Shown here: piece after piece, positions 1 through 6,191 of the stretch
How the letters are laid out: each line of letters opens with the position of its first letter
How positions within the stretch are numbered: the first letter of the stretch is position 1
Source: Firmicutes bacterium UBA5388
GTDB taxonomy: Bacteria; Bacillota; UBA4882; UBA10575
Reading direction: 5' to 3'
Length of the DNA stretch: 8,193 nucleotides
Assembly: GCA_002409975.1 (NCBI GenBank)
Contig: DHOO01000048.1
Location: 1-8,193, forward strand
Program-made: the position numbers and the translations under genes
Notes under the pieces: generated by a model
Told to the model about the DNA's origin: nothing
The model's database searches: none
Seen by the model: only the letters and a program-made list of their open reading frames with translations

Positions 1-87
1 TCGGTATTTGCCGGATTGTTGGCAGGCGGCGTGGAAAGCTTCGCATGGCGTCGTTGCTCAGTCTGGGCGGTACTCGATCTACATTAA
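1..87 (+). pseudogene. Possible frame-disrupted C-terminal tail of an FtsX/MacB-type ABC permease (partial)
   Basis: The C-terminal signature of MacB/FtsX-type permeases usually reads roughly G-x-x-A-G-L-x-P-A-W-K-A-S-R-x-D-x-V-x-A-L-R-Y. Here it is split between two frames. Frame 1 gives VFAGLL (positions 4-21) and then loses similarity before its stop at 85-87. Frame 2 gives AAWKAS (26-43), then HGVVAQSGRY (44-73), and runs without a stop into the downstream TolC-like gene. The seven bases at 22-28 are out of phase with the expected three or six, which fits a one-base indel. The SHG and QSGRY stretches suggest further small changes. Such permeases usually sit next to TolC-like genes, which supports the reading. 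It could be a decayed gene end, an assembly error or chance; only the last ~28 codons are in the window. Confidence 0.35.
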
Positions 88-112
88 GTTAAGGAAAGAG
101 GGTGGATTTTTA

Positions 113-1393
113 ATGAAACGGGTTTCCTTCCTTCTCTTACTCTGTTTTTTTCTGGTCTCGGGGACAATAGGCCTTGGCGCTTTCGAACATGATGCTTGGG
201 ATATTGAAAGGGTAGTAACAGTAGCATTACAGCAGAGTGAAACCTTACTCAAAGCCCGGGAGGATTTAGTTTTTAAAAGATTGGAGTTGCAGCAAACGAT
301 CCCGTTGAGAACTACTGATCTTGTTTTTGAGGGCACAACCAGCGAGCATCAGAATGCAGTTGGCAATTACCACCAAGAAACATTTACTCTTACGATCCCT
401 TTATTACCGCGTTTAAGGATGGGCTCTTCTTATACAGTGCAAGAGAATATTCCTGATCGTTTCTGGGTTGAACTCCAACCATTAGCAGAGGATCCCTCAG
501 CGGAAAAAAGATTAGAATATGTGATTGCCCAATTGGAATTGGAAGAAGCAATCATCAACACCGAACTGGAAGCGCGTCAACAATATATCTCGGCTCTTGC
601 TGCTGTTAAAAGTCTCTACTATACCAAGGAAGAAGGGGAATTAGCGGAAAAGACTGAAGAACTAATGAAGTGCCGACATGAGCTGGGTCTGGTCTCGGAA
701 GCAGAGTTACAGTTGGCTAAAAGTGGAGCGCTTGAGGCCAAAGTCCAACTGGCGATCGTCGAAAAGAATGAATACACTACTAGAATGGCCTTGTCTCGAA
801 TATTGGGAACTAATTTATTAACAGCTGCTTTTAAAGAATTACCCGAATTTCCAGGAGATATTTTAACCGAAGAATATATTCTGGAACAAGCGTTAAATAA
901 TAATGTCTCGATGAAAGTGGCACAATTAAGATTGGATTACTATCGCCAACATCAAGCATGGGTTAAAACGCTCAAACCGCAGCTTGCGCTTAAGGCCGAA
1001 TCGCCCATTGACACCTGGGATCCGGCCCTGTCGGCCGCTTTAGTTTGGAGACTGGGCGCTGATCTTCCTTTACTGGTGGAAGCGGATCGGTTAAGGCTGC
1101 AACAATTGGAACGGACGGTGGAAAGCGGGAAGGATCAGCTTATTACTTCATTAAAAACGGCATTATTGGATTTTAAAGTTCAACGTTTGATGGTGGAACA
1201 ATTAAAAAGTCTGGTGGAGCAGACAGAGATGAATTACCTCCGGATGCAAGGAAGATTTGAGGATGGGGAAGTTCTCTTAGTTGATCTCGACAAAGCAAAA
1301 CTAGCGATGAAGAAGGCAAAGGATAACTATATTAATGGTTGGCATTCTTTATGGAGCGCTTGGTATTCGCTACTGGCTATGATGGCCGCTTGA
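113..1393 (+). CDS. TolC-family outer membrane efflux protein, canonical architecture
   Basis: Predicted 426-residue exported protein of the TolC/OEP family, the trans-envelope channel partner of ABC or RND efflux pumps. The ATG at 113 is preferred because a GAGGGTGG Shine-Dalgarno lies 7 bases upstream and the product then begins with a signal peptide (MKRVSFLLLL, hydrophobic to about residue 20, likely cleavage near GLGA at 20-23). The reading frame stays open further upstream, but that part resembles a permease tail. Both halves of the TolC pseudo-repeat are visible: a beta-rich segment (about 68-112), then long helices with GLVSEAEL at 192-199; a second beta-like segment (about 288-333), then helices with DGEVLLVDLDKA near 384-395. 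The length is close to that of TolC-family proteins. There is no lipobox cysteine at the signal-peptide end. It is followed after 57 bases by a second TolC-like gene, probably in one operon. The transported substrate cannot be told from sequence. Confidence 0.85.
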   Translation: MKRVSFLLLLCFFLVSGTIGLGAFEHDAWDIERVVTVALQQSETLLKAREDLVFKRLELQQTIPLRTTDLVFEGTTSEHQNAVGNYHQETFTLTIPLLPRLRMGSSYTVQENIPDRFWVELQPLAEDPSAEKRLEYVIAQLELEEAIINTELEARQQYISALAAVKSLYYTKEEGELAEKTEELMKCRHELGLVSEAELQLAKSGALEAKVQLAIVEKNEYTTRMALSRILGTNLLTAAFKELPEFPGDILTEEYILEQALNNNVSMKVAQLRLDYYRQHQAWVKTLKPQLALKAESPIDTWDPALSAALVWRLGADLPLLVEADRLRLQQLERTVESGKDQLITSLKTALLDFKVQRLMVEQLKSLVEQTEMNYLRMQGRFEDGEVLLVDLDKAKLAMKKAKDNYINGWHSLWSAWYSLLAMMAA

Positions 1394-1416
1394 CGTGACC
1401 AGCGCCCTTTTTACAA

Positions 1417-1430
1417 TTCAACCTGTTGAA
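1417..1430. repeat. 14-bp palindrome between the two TolC-like genes
   Basis: TTCAACCTGTTGAA is two perfect 6-base arms around a 2-base centre. It sits in the 57-base gap, about 20 bases before the start of the second gene. The centre is too small to form an RNA hairpin loop and there is no T-run, so a terminator is unlikely. A dimeric-regulator operator is possible, but no family is recognised and a palindrome of this size can arise by chance. Confidence 0.25.
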
Positions 1431-1450
1431 CTAAAGCTGGAGGAAGAGGA

Positions 1451-2539
1451 ATGAGCGTGAAGAAGGTAGCCCGGATTTTCTTATTATTAATCATCTTAAG
1501 CGGTCCCCAGGTGTTGGGAGAAGAAAGTCAAGAGTTTGAGGTTGCGCTTAAGCCCTATATTGAAACTTGCATAAATTGTTCTGCTGTGGTAATTAAGGCG
1601 GAAAAAGAGGTAGAAGCAGCGGAGACCGCGTATCTTCGCGCCCGGAAGCAAGGCTGGGCCGCGATGGACATTGAAAGTTTAGCCATCGCGTATCAGACAG
1701 CAAGACTGTATGCGCAGGAGATGAGAGGTCAGGAAATGATCCGGGCGGTGCAAAGGTATTTTGCTCTTTCCCGGGCTGAGCAGGAACTAACCACCGCCAA
1801 GAAAAAGCTGGAGATCGCTGAGCAAAAATTAAAAATTAAAGAGCTTCGCCTTGCATCCGGATTACAGTCAACAAACGAAGTCTTAACAGAAAAAAATTTA
1901 TTATTGGCCGTGGAGGAAAAAAAGTTGGAGGCCGAAGATGAATACGACCAGGCCCGACAGGAGCTTTTCCGGGCGATTAAATTAGAACCTAAGTCCCAGG
2001 TCTTTCTAAGAATATATCAGTCTCTAAATAAAGAGCCGCGAACTTATGATCTTCCTGCGAGCCTTCACCAATTAAGAACAACAAGTTCAAAATTTTATTC
2101 CGCTCAGTCAACCTATACCTTAATGAAGCGCAAAAGAGAAGCGCTCCAAGATCCTGAGCTAACGACTGAAGGTGAGAGAAAAAAAGTTGCTGAAGAGTTA
2201 AGGAGCGCCGAGCAGAATTTAGTCCAAGCCGAAAGAGCAACCGCGGATTTAGCCGAAGAACTTGTGAACGATCATCAATCTTTAGTCCGCAAGCTGCAAC
2301 TGGAACGGAGAAACATAGAATTAGCCCGGCGCCAGTTAACCCTAGCGAAAATTCAATTGGTCAATGGCGAAATCTTAGCGAGCGATCTGGAGCAGAGCGC
2401 AGTCGACTACCAAGAAGCTTTAGAACGTTTGGCCCAGACCGAAGGGAGCATTTATTTACAGGAACTAAGGATCGCGGCAGCTTGTGGCGAAGAGCTGTGG
2501 CCCCTTCTTCAGTACTTAACTGTTGCTGGTGATCATTAA
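1451..2539 (+). CDS. TolC-like, predominantly helical exported protein lacking recognisable barrel strands
   Basis: Predicted 362 residues, ATG preceded by a GGAGGAAGAGGA purine tract. The N-terminus is signal-peptide-like (basic residues, then FLLLIIL, ending near VLGEE at 22-25). The rest is dense in Glu, Lys, Ala and Leu with heptad-like spacing, suggesting long coiled coils. Two TolC-type helix-turn repeats are visible: SGLQSTNEVLTEKN at 136-149 and NGEILASDLEQSAVDY at 305-320. Each is followed by a helix with regular Ala/Leu spacing. In TolC a beta-strand segment of some 40-50 residues follows the first helix of each half. Here residues 60-100 and 210-280 look helical or strongly charged and such a segment is not apparent. 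It is therefore shorter than its upstream neighbour and may not form a barrel. A CxxC pair (C40, C43) sits where TolC homologues often have an NP-type helix start. Likely co-transcribed with the upstream gene. It may be a periplasmic or cell-surface partner or a diverged subunit; function unknown. Confidence 0.75.
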   Translation: MSVKKVARIFLLLIILSGPQVLGEESQEFEVALKPYIETCINCSAVVIKAEKEVEAAETAYLRARKQGWAAMDIESLAIAYQTARLYAQEMRGQEMIRAVQRYFALSRAEQELTTAKKKLEIAEQKLKIKELRLASGLQSTNEVLTEKNLLLAVEEKKLEAEDEYDQARQELFRAIKLEPKSQVFLRIYQSLNKEPRTYDLPASLHQLRTTSSKFYSAQSTYTLMKRKREALQDPELTTEGERKKVAEELRSAEQNLVQAERATADLAEELVNDHQSLVRKLQLERRNIELARRQLTLAKIQLVNGEILASDLEQSAVDYQEALERLAQTEGSIYLQELRIAAACGEELWPLLQYLTVAGDH

Positions 2540-2625
2540 AACAAACCGCCAGTATGCTCGCTCATTTTTTTGACGTTCGAAAGTTCATTTCATTTATGGT
2601 TTTTGAGGGTTAAGCAAAATAAAAA

Positions 2626-2649
2626 GCTCACTTTTTTTGATTTGTGAGC
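2626..2649 (-). terminator. Hairpin with T-rich tail on the minus strand
   Basis: GCTCAC (2626-2631) and GTGAGC (2644-2649) form a perfect 6-base-pair stem with a 12-base loop. Read on the minus strand the stem is followed directly by TTTTTATTTT (complement of 2616-2625), as in an intrinsic terminator. Read on the plus strand no T-run follows, so it does not obviously end the TolC-like operon. No minus-strand gene lies upstream for it to terminate. The stem is short and the loop long, so its strength is uncertain. Confidence 0.3.
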
Positions 2650-2656
2650 AGAATAA

Positions 2657-2668
2657 GAGGAGGTGATC
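2657..2668 (+). promoter_or_regulatory. Very strong Shine-Dalgarno without a well-placed start codon
   Basis: GAGGAGGTGATC is complementary to an unusually long part of the 16S rRNA 3' end (GGAGGTGATC matches fully). No ATG, GTG or TTG lies 5-9 bases after GGAGG. The next start, ATG 2679, is 15 bases away and opens the truncated yjbQ remnant. GTG 2663 lies inside the site itself. The arrangement fits an original yjbQ ribosome-binding site left behind after a deletion removed the beginning of the gene. Confidence 0.55.
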
Positions 2669-2678
2669 AGCATCTGGC

Positions 2679-2846
2679 ATGAAATATCAAGAAGGAAACT
2701 CTCCCGCCCATTTGCAGGCTTCCTTAATGGGGTTAATCCCAGTGCAGGAAGGGCGTTTACTCCTGGGGACGTGGCAAGGGGTTTGTGTATGCGAATTTGA
2801 TGGACCGCGTCGGCGCAGAATACTAGTAAGGTGGGAAGGCAAATAA
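2679..2846 (+). pseudogene. Truncated YjbQ/UPF0047 family gene (C-terminal remnant)
   Basis: A 55-codon reading frame ends in a TAA at 2844-2846. Its product matches the C-terminal part of the YjbQ/UPF0047 family, proteins of about 130-140 residues linked to thiamine-phosphate synthase activity. Visible signatures are EGNSPAHLQASLMG at residues 5-18, GRLLLGTWQG at 25-34 and EFDGPRRR at 39-46, followed by a short beta-like end. About 80 N-terminal residues are missing, including the family's conserved HTTAG-type segment. The frame is closed by a TGA at 2664-2666, and none of the upstream 139 bases resembles the lost part. The segment between ASLMG and GRL also looks about three residues shorter than usual. 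The remnant ends 18 bases before the ATPase start and may still be transcribed with it. Homology is well supported; whether any product is made is unknown. Confidence 0.75.
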
Positions 2847-2864
2847 GATAAATGAGGTGCCCTG

Positions 2865-5573
2865 ATGCCGGAGTGGTATAGATTAAGCGGATCACAGGCT
2901 ATAGAAACCTTAAAAACAGATCCCTCTTCTGGTTTGACTTCTTCTGAGGTGGTTGCTAGGCGAGAGCGCTTTGGGTGGAACGAGTTAAAAGAAAGACCGG
3001 GTCAGACCATCTGGCAGAAACTGGCGTCCCAGTTTAAGGAGTTCCTGGTCCTACTGTTAGTCATTGCCGCAGTCATCTCCTTGCTTTTGGGTGAAGCCAG
3101 CGATGCGCTTGTTATTTTTTTAGTCGTGGTCATTAATGCGGTTCTCGGTGTCTTCCAGGAGTTTAAGGCGGAAAAATCGCTGGCGGCGTTAAAAACGCTT
3201 TCCGCTCCAACAGCCAAGGTCTTCCGGGAGGGTGAGGCAACATCAGTAGCAGCGCGTCAACTGGTTCCAGGAGATCTTATTTTATTGGAAGCGGGGGATC
3301 TGGTCCCGGCTGATGCCAGATTACTGGAAGCCGATAATTTGCAGATCAATGAATCGGCTTTAACCGGGGAATCGGTTCCCGTAGAAAAGGCGCCGGAGTT
3401 TACCGCTATGGGGGTAACGCCGCTTGCCGAACGGAGAAATATGCTCTTTATGAGCACCATTGCCACCTTTGGTCGCGGGCGAGCGCTCGTGACTGCTACG
3501 GGGATGGAGACTGAGATCGGGCGGATTGCCGGGATGATTCAGGAGGTAGAACCGGAAAAAACACCGCTTCAGAAGAAGTTGGCCGACTTTGGAAAACAAA
3601 TGGGCTTACTGGCGATTGGCATCTGTCTCCTCATTTTTATCGTCGGACTTCTTCGCGGAAACCGCTTTTACGAAATGTTTTTGGTCTCGGTTAGTCTGGC
3701 CGTGGCGGCAATTCCAGAAGGATTACCAGCGATTGTCACTATTGTTCTGGCTTTAGGGGTTCAGCGAATGGCAAGACAGAAGGCCATTATTAGGAGGCTT
3801 CCGGCGGTAGAAACTTTAGGTTCAGCTACGGTGATTTGTTCCGACAAGACTGGGACCCTGACCCAAAATGCCATGACCGTGCAGCGAGTATTGACGGGAA
3901 CAGATAGTTATGAAGTTACTGGCCAAGGTTTTAACAACGAGGGAAAGTTTCTCAATAATGGAACACCGGTAGAAATCAAGCAGGAGCCGCTTTTATCCTT
4001 AATCCTAAAAATCGGAGTCTTATGCAATGATGCCGACTTAAGCTATAAGGAAGAAGAAAAGATGATCGGAGATCCGACCGAAGGCGCCCTGCTGATTGTC
4101 GCTGAAAAAGCCGGATACCATCGTCAGAACCTACGGAAGGATTACCCCCGAATCAAGGAGTATCCTTTTGATTCTGTCCGCAAGCGGATGAGTACCGTTC
4201 ATCGGGGTAATCTATCTTCAATTATTACTGAGAAGGCTGAAGAAGAAGAGTTATGGCTGTTGACCAAAGGAGCGCCTGATTTGGTTTTGGAAAAATCTCG
4301 ATGGTGGTTAGGGAGTGATAGCCCTCACGAATTGACGCCAGAGAAGAAAAAGGAATTTCTGGACTGGAATAAAAAGCTGGCGGCAGAAGCCCTAAGGGTT
4401 TTAGGGTTTGCCTTGCGCCCTTATCCCGCCCCTGGTTTTACCTCAGTTGACGAAGGGGAACAAGAGTTAACCTTTGTCGGCTTTATGGGCATGCTCGATC
4501 CGGAGCGCCCGGAGGCTAAGGCTGCGATTAAGGTATGCCATCAAGCCGGAATCGAAGTCAAAATGATCACCGGTGATCACCGTGATACCGCTAGGGCAAT
4601 TGCGGGAAAATTAGGATTATTAGCTAATGAGGATCAGATTTTAACGGGTGAAGAACTTGATGTCATCAGCCGGGAAGAACTGGAAAAGAAGGTCGGTCAA
4701 ATTAGAGTCTACGCCCGCGTTTCTCCGGAACATAAAGTAAAGATTATTGAGGCGTTAAAAGCTAACGGAGAAGTAGTAGCGATGACCGGGGATGGGGTGA
4801 ATGACGCTCCGGCGTTAAAAAGGGCTGATATCGGGGCGGCGATGGGACGGACCGGAACAGATGTGGCTAAAGAGGCGGCCGAGATGGTATTGGCCGATGA
4901 TAACTTTGTTACCATTGTCCATGCTGTTCAGGAAGGACGGGTAATCTTTGAGAATATTAAAAAGGCGGTTTATTTTCTCCTCTCCTGTAATGTAGGGGAA
5001 CTCCTAACCATCTTTACAGCTATTCTCTTAGGGTGGCCCATTCCTTTATATCCCATTCAAATTCTCTGGATTAACCTGGTTACCGATACGCTTCCGGCTT
5101 TATCATTAGGGGTCGATCCTCCGGAAGGGGATATCATGAAAAGACCCCCCCTCAACCCGGAGCAAGGGATCTTCGGCCCTAAAGTTAAGCTTTCGATTGC
5201 GGCTTTTGGCGCTTTTATCGCCTGTATTACCCTCCTTGCTTTTAGATTAGGACTGCGGCAATCAGTGGCCAAGGGGGAAACCATGGCTTTTGCTACTTTG
5301 GGAATAAGTCAACTGGTTCACGCCTTTAACTATCGTTCATTAACCCAATCTTTATGGCGACGAGGGTTTTTAAAGAATAAATATTTGCTCCTTGGCATAG
5401 TTGTGTCAGCGTCTTTACAACTTTTAGTTTTTTTCATCCCATTTCTGATGCGGATCTTCCGCGTACAAAGCTTATCTGTTAGTGAATGGATGATGGTTAT
5501 GAGTTTAGTGCTTGCCCCTTTGTTTTTTGGAGAACTATGGAAGCTTATTTTTAAAGGGGATTGTAGAGCATAG
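2865..5573 (+). CDS. P2A-type (SERCA/PMCA-like) Ca2+-transporting P-type ATPase
   Basis: A 902-residue membrane pump that should export Ca2+ at the expense of ATP. ATG 2865 has GAGGTG five bases upstream. Domain order is complete: N-terminal cation-ATPase region (1-55), TM1-2 (about 57-98), actuator with TGES at 167-170, TM3-4 (about 247-295) with PEGLP at 284-288, and the phosphorylation site DKTGT with D327. The nucleotide-binding domain follows with GDPTEGALL at 402-410 and KGAPD at 468-472, then TGD at 569-571, TGDGVNDAP at 641-649, and the C-terminal TM5-10 (about 701-895). Ca2+-site residues seen are E285 (PEGLP), N709 and E712 in TM5, and N737, T740 and D741 in TM6 (LWINLVTD). In TM8 the position equivalent to the SERCA site I glutamate appears to be Q816 (ISQLVHAFN), as in pumps that carry one Ca2+. 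Full length with no frameshift. A relative transporting Mn2+ or another cation cannot be excluded. Confidence 0.93.
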   Translation: MPEWYRLSGSQAIETLKTDPSSGLTSSEVVARRERFGWNELKERPGQTIWQKLASQFKEFLVLLLVIAAVISLLLGEASDALVIFLVVVINAVLGVFQEFKAEKSLAALKTLSAPTAKVFREGEATSVAARQLVPGDLILLEAGDLVPADARLLEADNLQINESALTGESVPVEKAPEFTAMGVTPLAERRNMLFMSTIATFGRGRALVTATGMETEIGRIAGMIQEVEPEKTPLQKKLADFGKQMGLLAIGICLLIFIVGLLRGNRFYEMFLVSVSLAVAAIPEGLPAIVTIVLALGVQRMARQKAIIRRLPAVETLGSATVICSDKTGTLTQNAMTVQRVLTGTDSYEVTGQGFNNEGKFLNNGTPVEIKQEPLLSLILKIGVLCNDADLSYKEEEKMIGDPTEGALLIVAEKAGYHRQNLRKDYPRIKEYPFDSVRKRMSTVHRGNLSSIITEKAEEEELWLLTKGAPDLVLEKSRWWLGSDSPHELTPEKKKEFLDWNKKLAAEALRVLGFALRPYPAPGFTSVDEGEQELTFVGFMGMLDPERPEAKAAIKVCHQAGIEVKMITGDHRDTARAIAGKLGLLANEDQILTGEELDVISREELEKKVGQIRVYARVSPEHKVKIIEALKANGEVVAMTGDGVNDAPALKRADIGAAMGRTGTDVAKEAAEMVLADDNFVTIVHAVQEGRVIFENIKKAVYFLLSCNVGELLTIFTAILLGWPIPLYPIQILWINLVTDTLPALSLGVDPPEGDIMKRPPLNPEQGIFGPKVKLSIAAFGAFIACITLLAFRLGLRQSVAKGETMAFATLGISQLVHAFNYRSLTQSLWRRGFLKNKYLLLGIVVSASLQLLVFFIPFLMRIFRVQSLSVSEWMMVMSLVLAPLFFGELWKLIFKGDCRA

Positions 5574-5639
5574 TTCATTTACGATAGATCTTATCAAGCA
5601 GGAAACTTTTATGAAAAAAGGACGTTTACTTATTTGATG

Positions 5640-5663
5640 GCGAGGCTTAATCCTCGCTTTCTT
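5640..5663 (+). terminator. Intrinsic terminator after the Ca2+-ATPase gene
   Basis: GCGAGG (5640-5645) pairs perfectly with CCTCGC (5652-5657) around the 6-base loop CTTAAT, followed by TTTCTT. The GC-rich stem, 66 bases after the ATPase stop codon, and the T-rich tail fit a rho-independent terminator, though the T-run is interrupted. Confidence 0.65.
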
Positions 5664-5698
5664 AAATTGCCCAAGCCATGGAAACGTATTTTATGTTG

Positions 5699-5726
5699 TT
5701 GATATGGTATTTTTGGATTATGCAAT
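5699..5726 (+). promoter_or_regulatory. Candidate sigma-A-type promoter for the RseC-like gene
   Basis: TTGATA (5699-5704, five of six to TTGACA), a 16-base spacer, then TGCAAT (5721-5726, four of six to TATAAT). It lies downstream of the terminator and would give a leader of about 20 bases before the ATG at 5754. The region is AT-rich, so chance matches are likely. Confidence 0.3.
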
Positions 5727-5753
5727 TTTCTCAAATAAAAAGGGGGGGTTGTA

Positions 5754-6185
5754 ATGGAGAAAGAAGCTGTGGTGATTGGGCTGGAAGGGGATCAAGCACG
5801 GTTGCGTTACCTTCGCCATTCGGCATGTAATAATTGTGGGGCTTGTTCAATAATGGGTCAAGGAGAGCAGGAGGTAGTAATCCCTAATCAACTGGATTTG
5901 CAGGTGGGAGATAGAGTAGAGATTGGGCTGGGTAGCTCTTCTTTTTTAAGGGCTAGTCTTCTGTTGTATGCGGCGCCGTTACTACTTTTTCTCTGCGGGT
6001 ACTTAGTTGGAGAAAAGCTAATGGCTCTTTTACAGCTGCCAAGATGGCAAGAAGCAGGAGGTATGGCCTGCGGACTGTTGTTTATCTTCTTTAGTTATAA
6101 AGGAATTAACCTCTACGATCAGCGTGTGAAAGATTCAGAACAATACCAACTAAAAGTGACCCGTATTATAAAAAAAGCGGTATAA
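5754..6185 (+). CDS. RseC/MucC (SoxR-reducing system) family membrane protein
   Basis: A 143-residue protein of the RseC/MucC family. Family members are linked to reducing the SoxR iron-sulfur cluster, to sigma-E control in E. coli, and in anaerobes to Rnf-type electron transfer. Visible features are an N-terminal soluble domain with a CNNCGAC cluster (C25, C28, C31), a VGDRVEIGL beta turn (51-59), a first membrane segment (about 66-85), a second one (about 101-115) and a short basic C-terminal tail. The ATG has a run of seven G residues (within 5741-5748) as Shine-Dalgarno, five bases upstream. It appears to be a single-gene unit between a terminator and the convergent spoIIP. No rnf or sigma-factor genes are in view, so its redox partner is unknown. 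The family call rests on the Cys cluster, the size and the two membrane helices. Confidence 0.8.
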   Translation: MEKEAVVIGLEGDQARLRYLRHSACNNCGACSIMGQGEQEVVIPNQLDLQVGDRVEIGLGSSSFLRASLLLYAAPLLLFLCGYLVGEKLMALLQLPRWQEAGGMACGLLFIFFSYKGINLYDQRVKDSEQYQLKVTRIIKKAV

Positions 6186-6191
6186 AAAAGA

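Larger units (their letters stand above)
2540..2678. other. Non-coding stretch with imperfect direct repeat
   Basis: This is the AT-rich part of the gap between the second TolC-like gene and the yjbQ remnant; no convincing gene is seen. GCTCA-T7-GA (2560-2573) recurs as GCTCAC-T7-GA (2626-2640), one base longer. TTGACG at 2570-2575 resembles a -35 box, but the best -10 at 17-base spacing (TTTATG, 2593-2598) is poor, so no promoter is called. A 19-codon ORF from ATG 2555 (MLAHFFDVRK...) has no recognisable similarity and no good ribosome-binding site. Confidence 0.4.

Noticed and set aside
8..112. Upstream extension of the TolC-like gene by 35 codons to a TTG at position 8.
   Set aside because: The extension has no signal-peptide character and looks like a permease tail, whereas ATG 113 has a good ribosome-binding site and a signal peptide.
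2672..2797. Frame +2 reading (IWHEISRRKL...) directly after the strong Shine-Dalgarno.
   Set aside because: It has no proper start codon at useful spacing and no recognisable similarity, and it overlaps the yjbQ-like frame, which has clear family motifs.
5611..5637. Eight-codon ORF (MKKGRLLI) with a weak AGGAAA upstream, just before the terminator, resembling a leader peptide.
   Set aside because: There is no run of regulatory codons, no alternative hairpin pairing was seen, and it lies downstream of the ATPase rather than before a biosynthetic gene.
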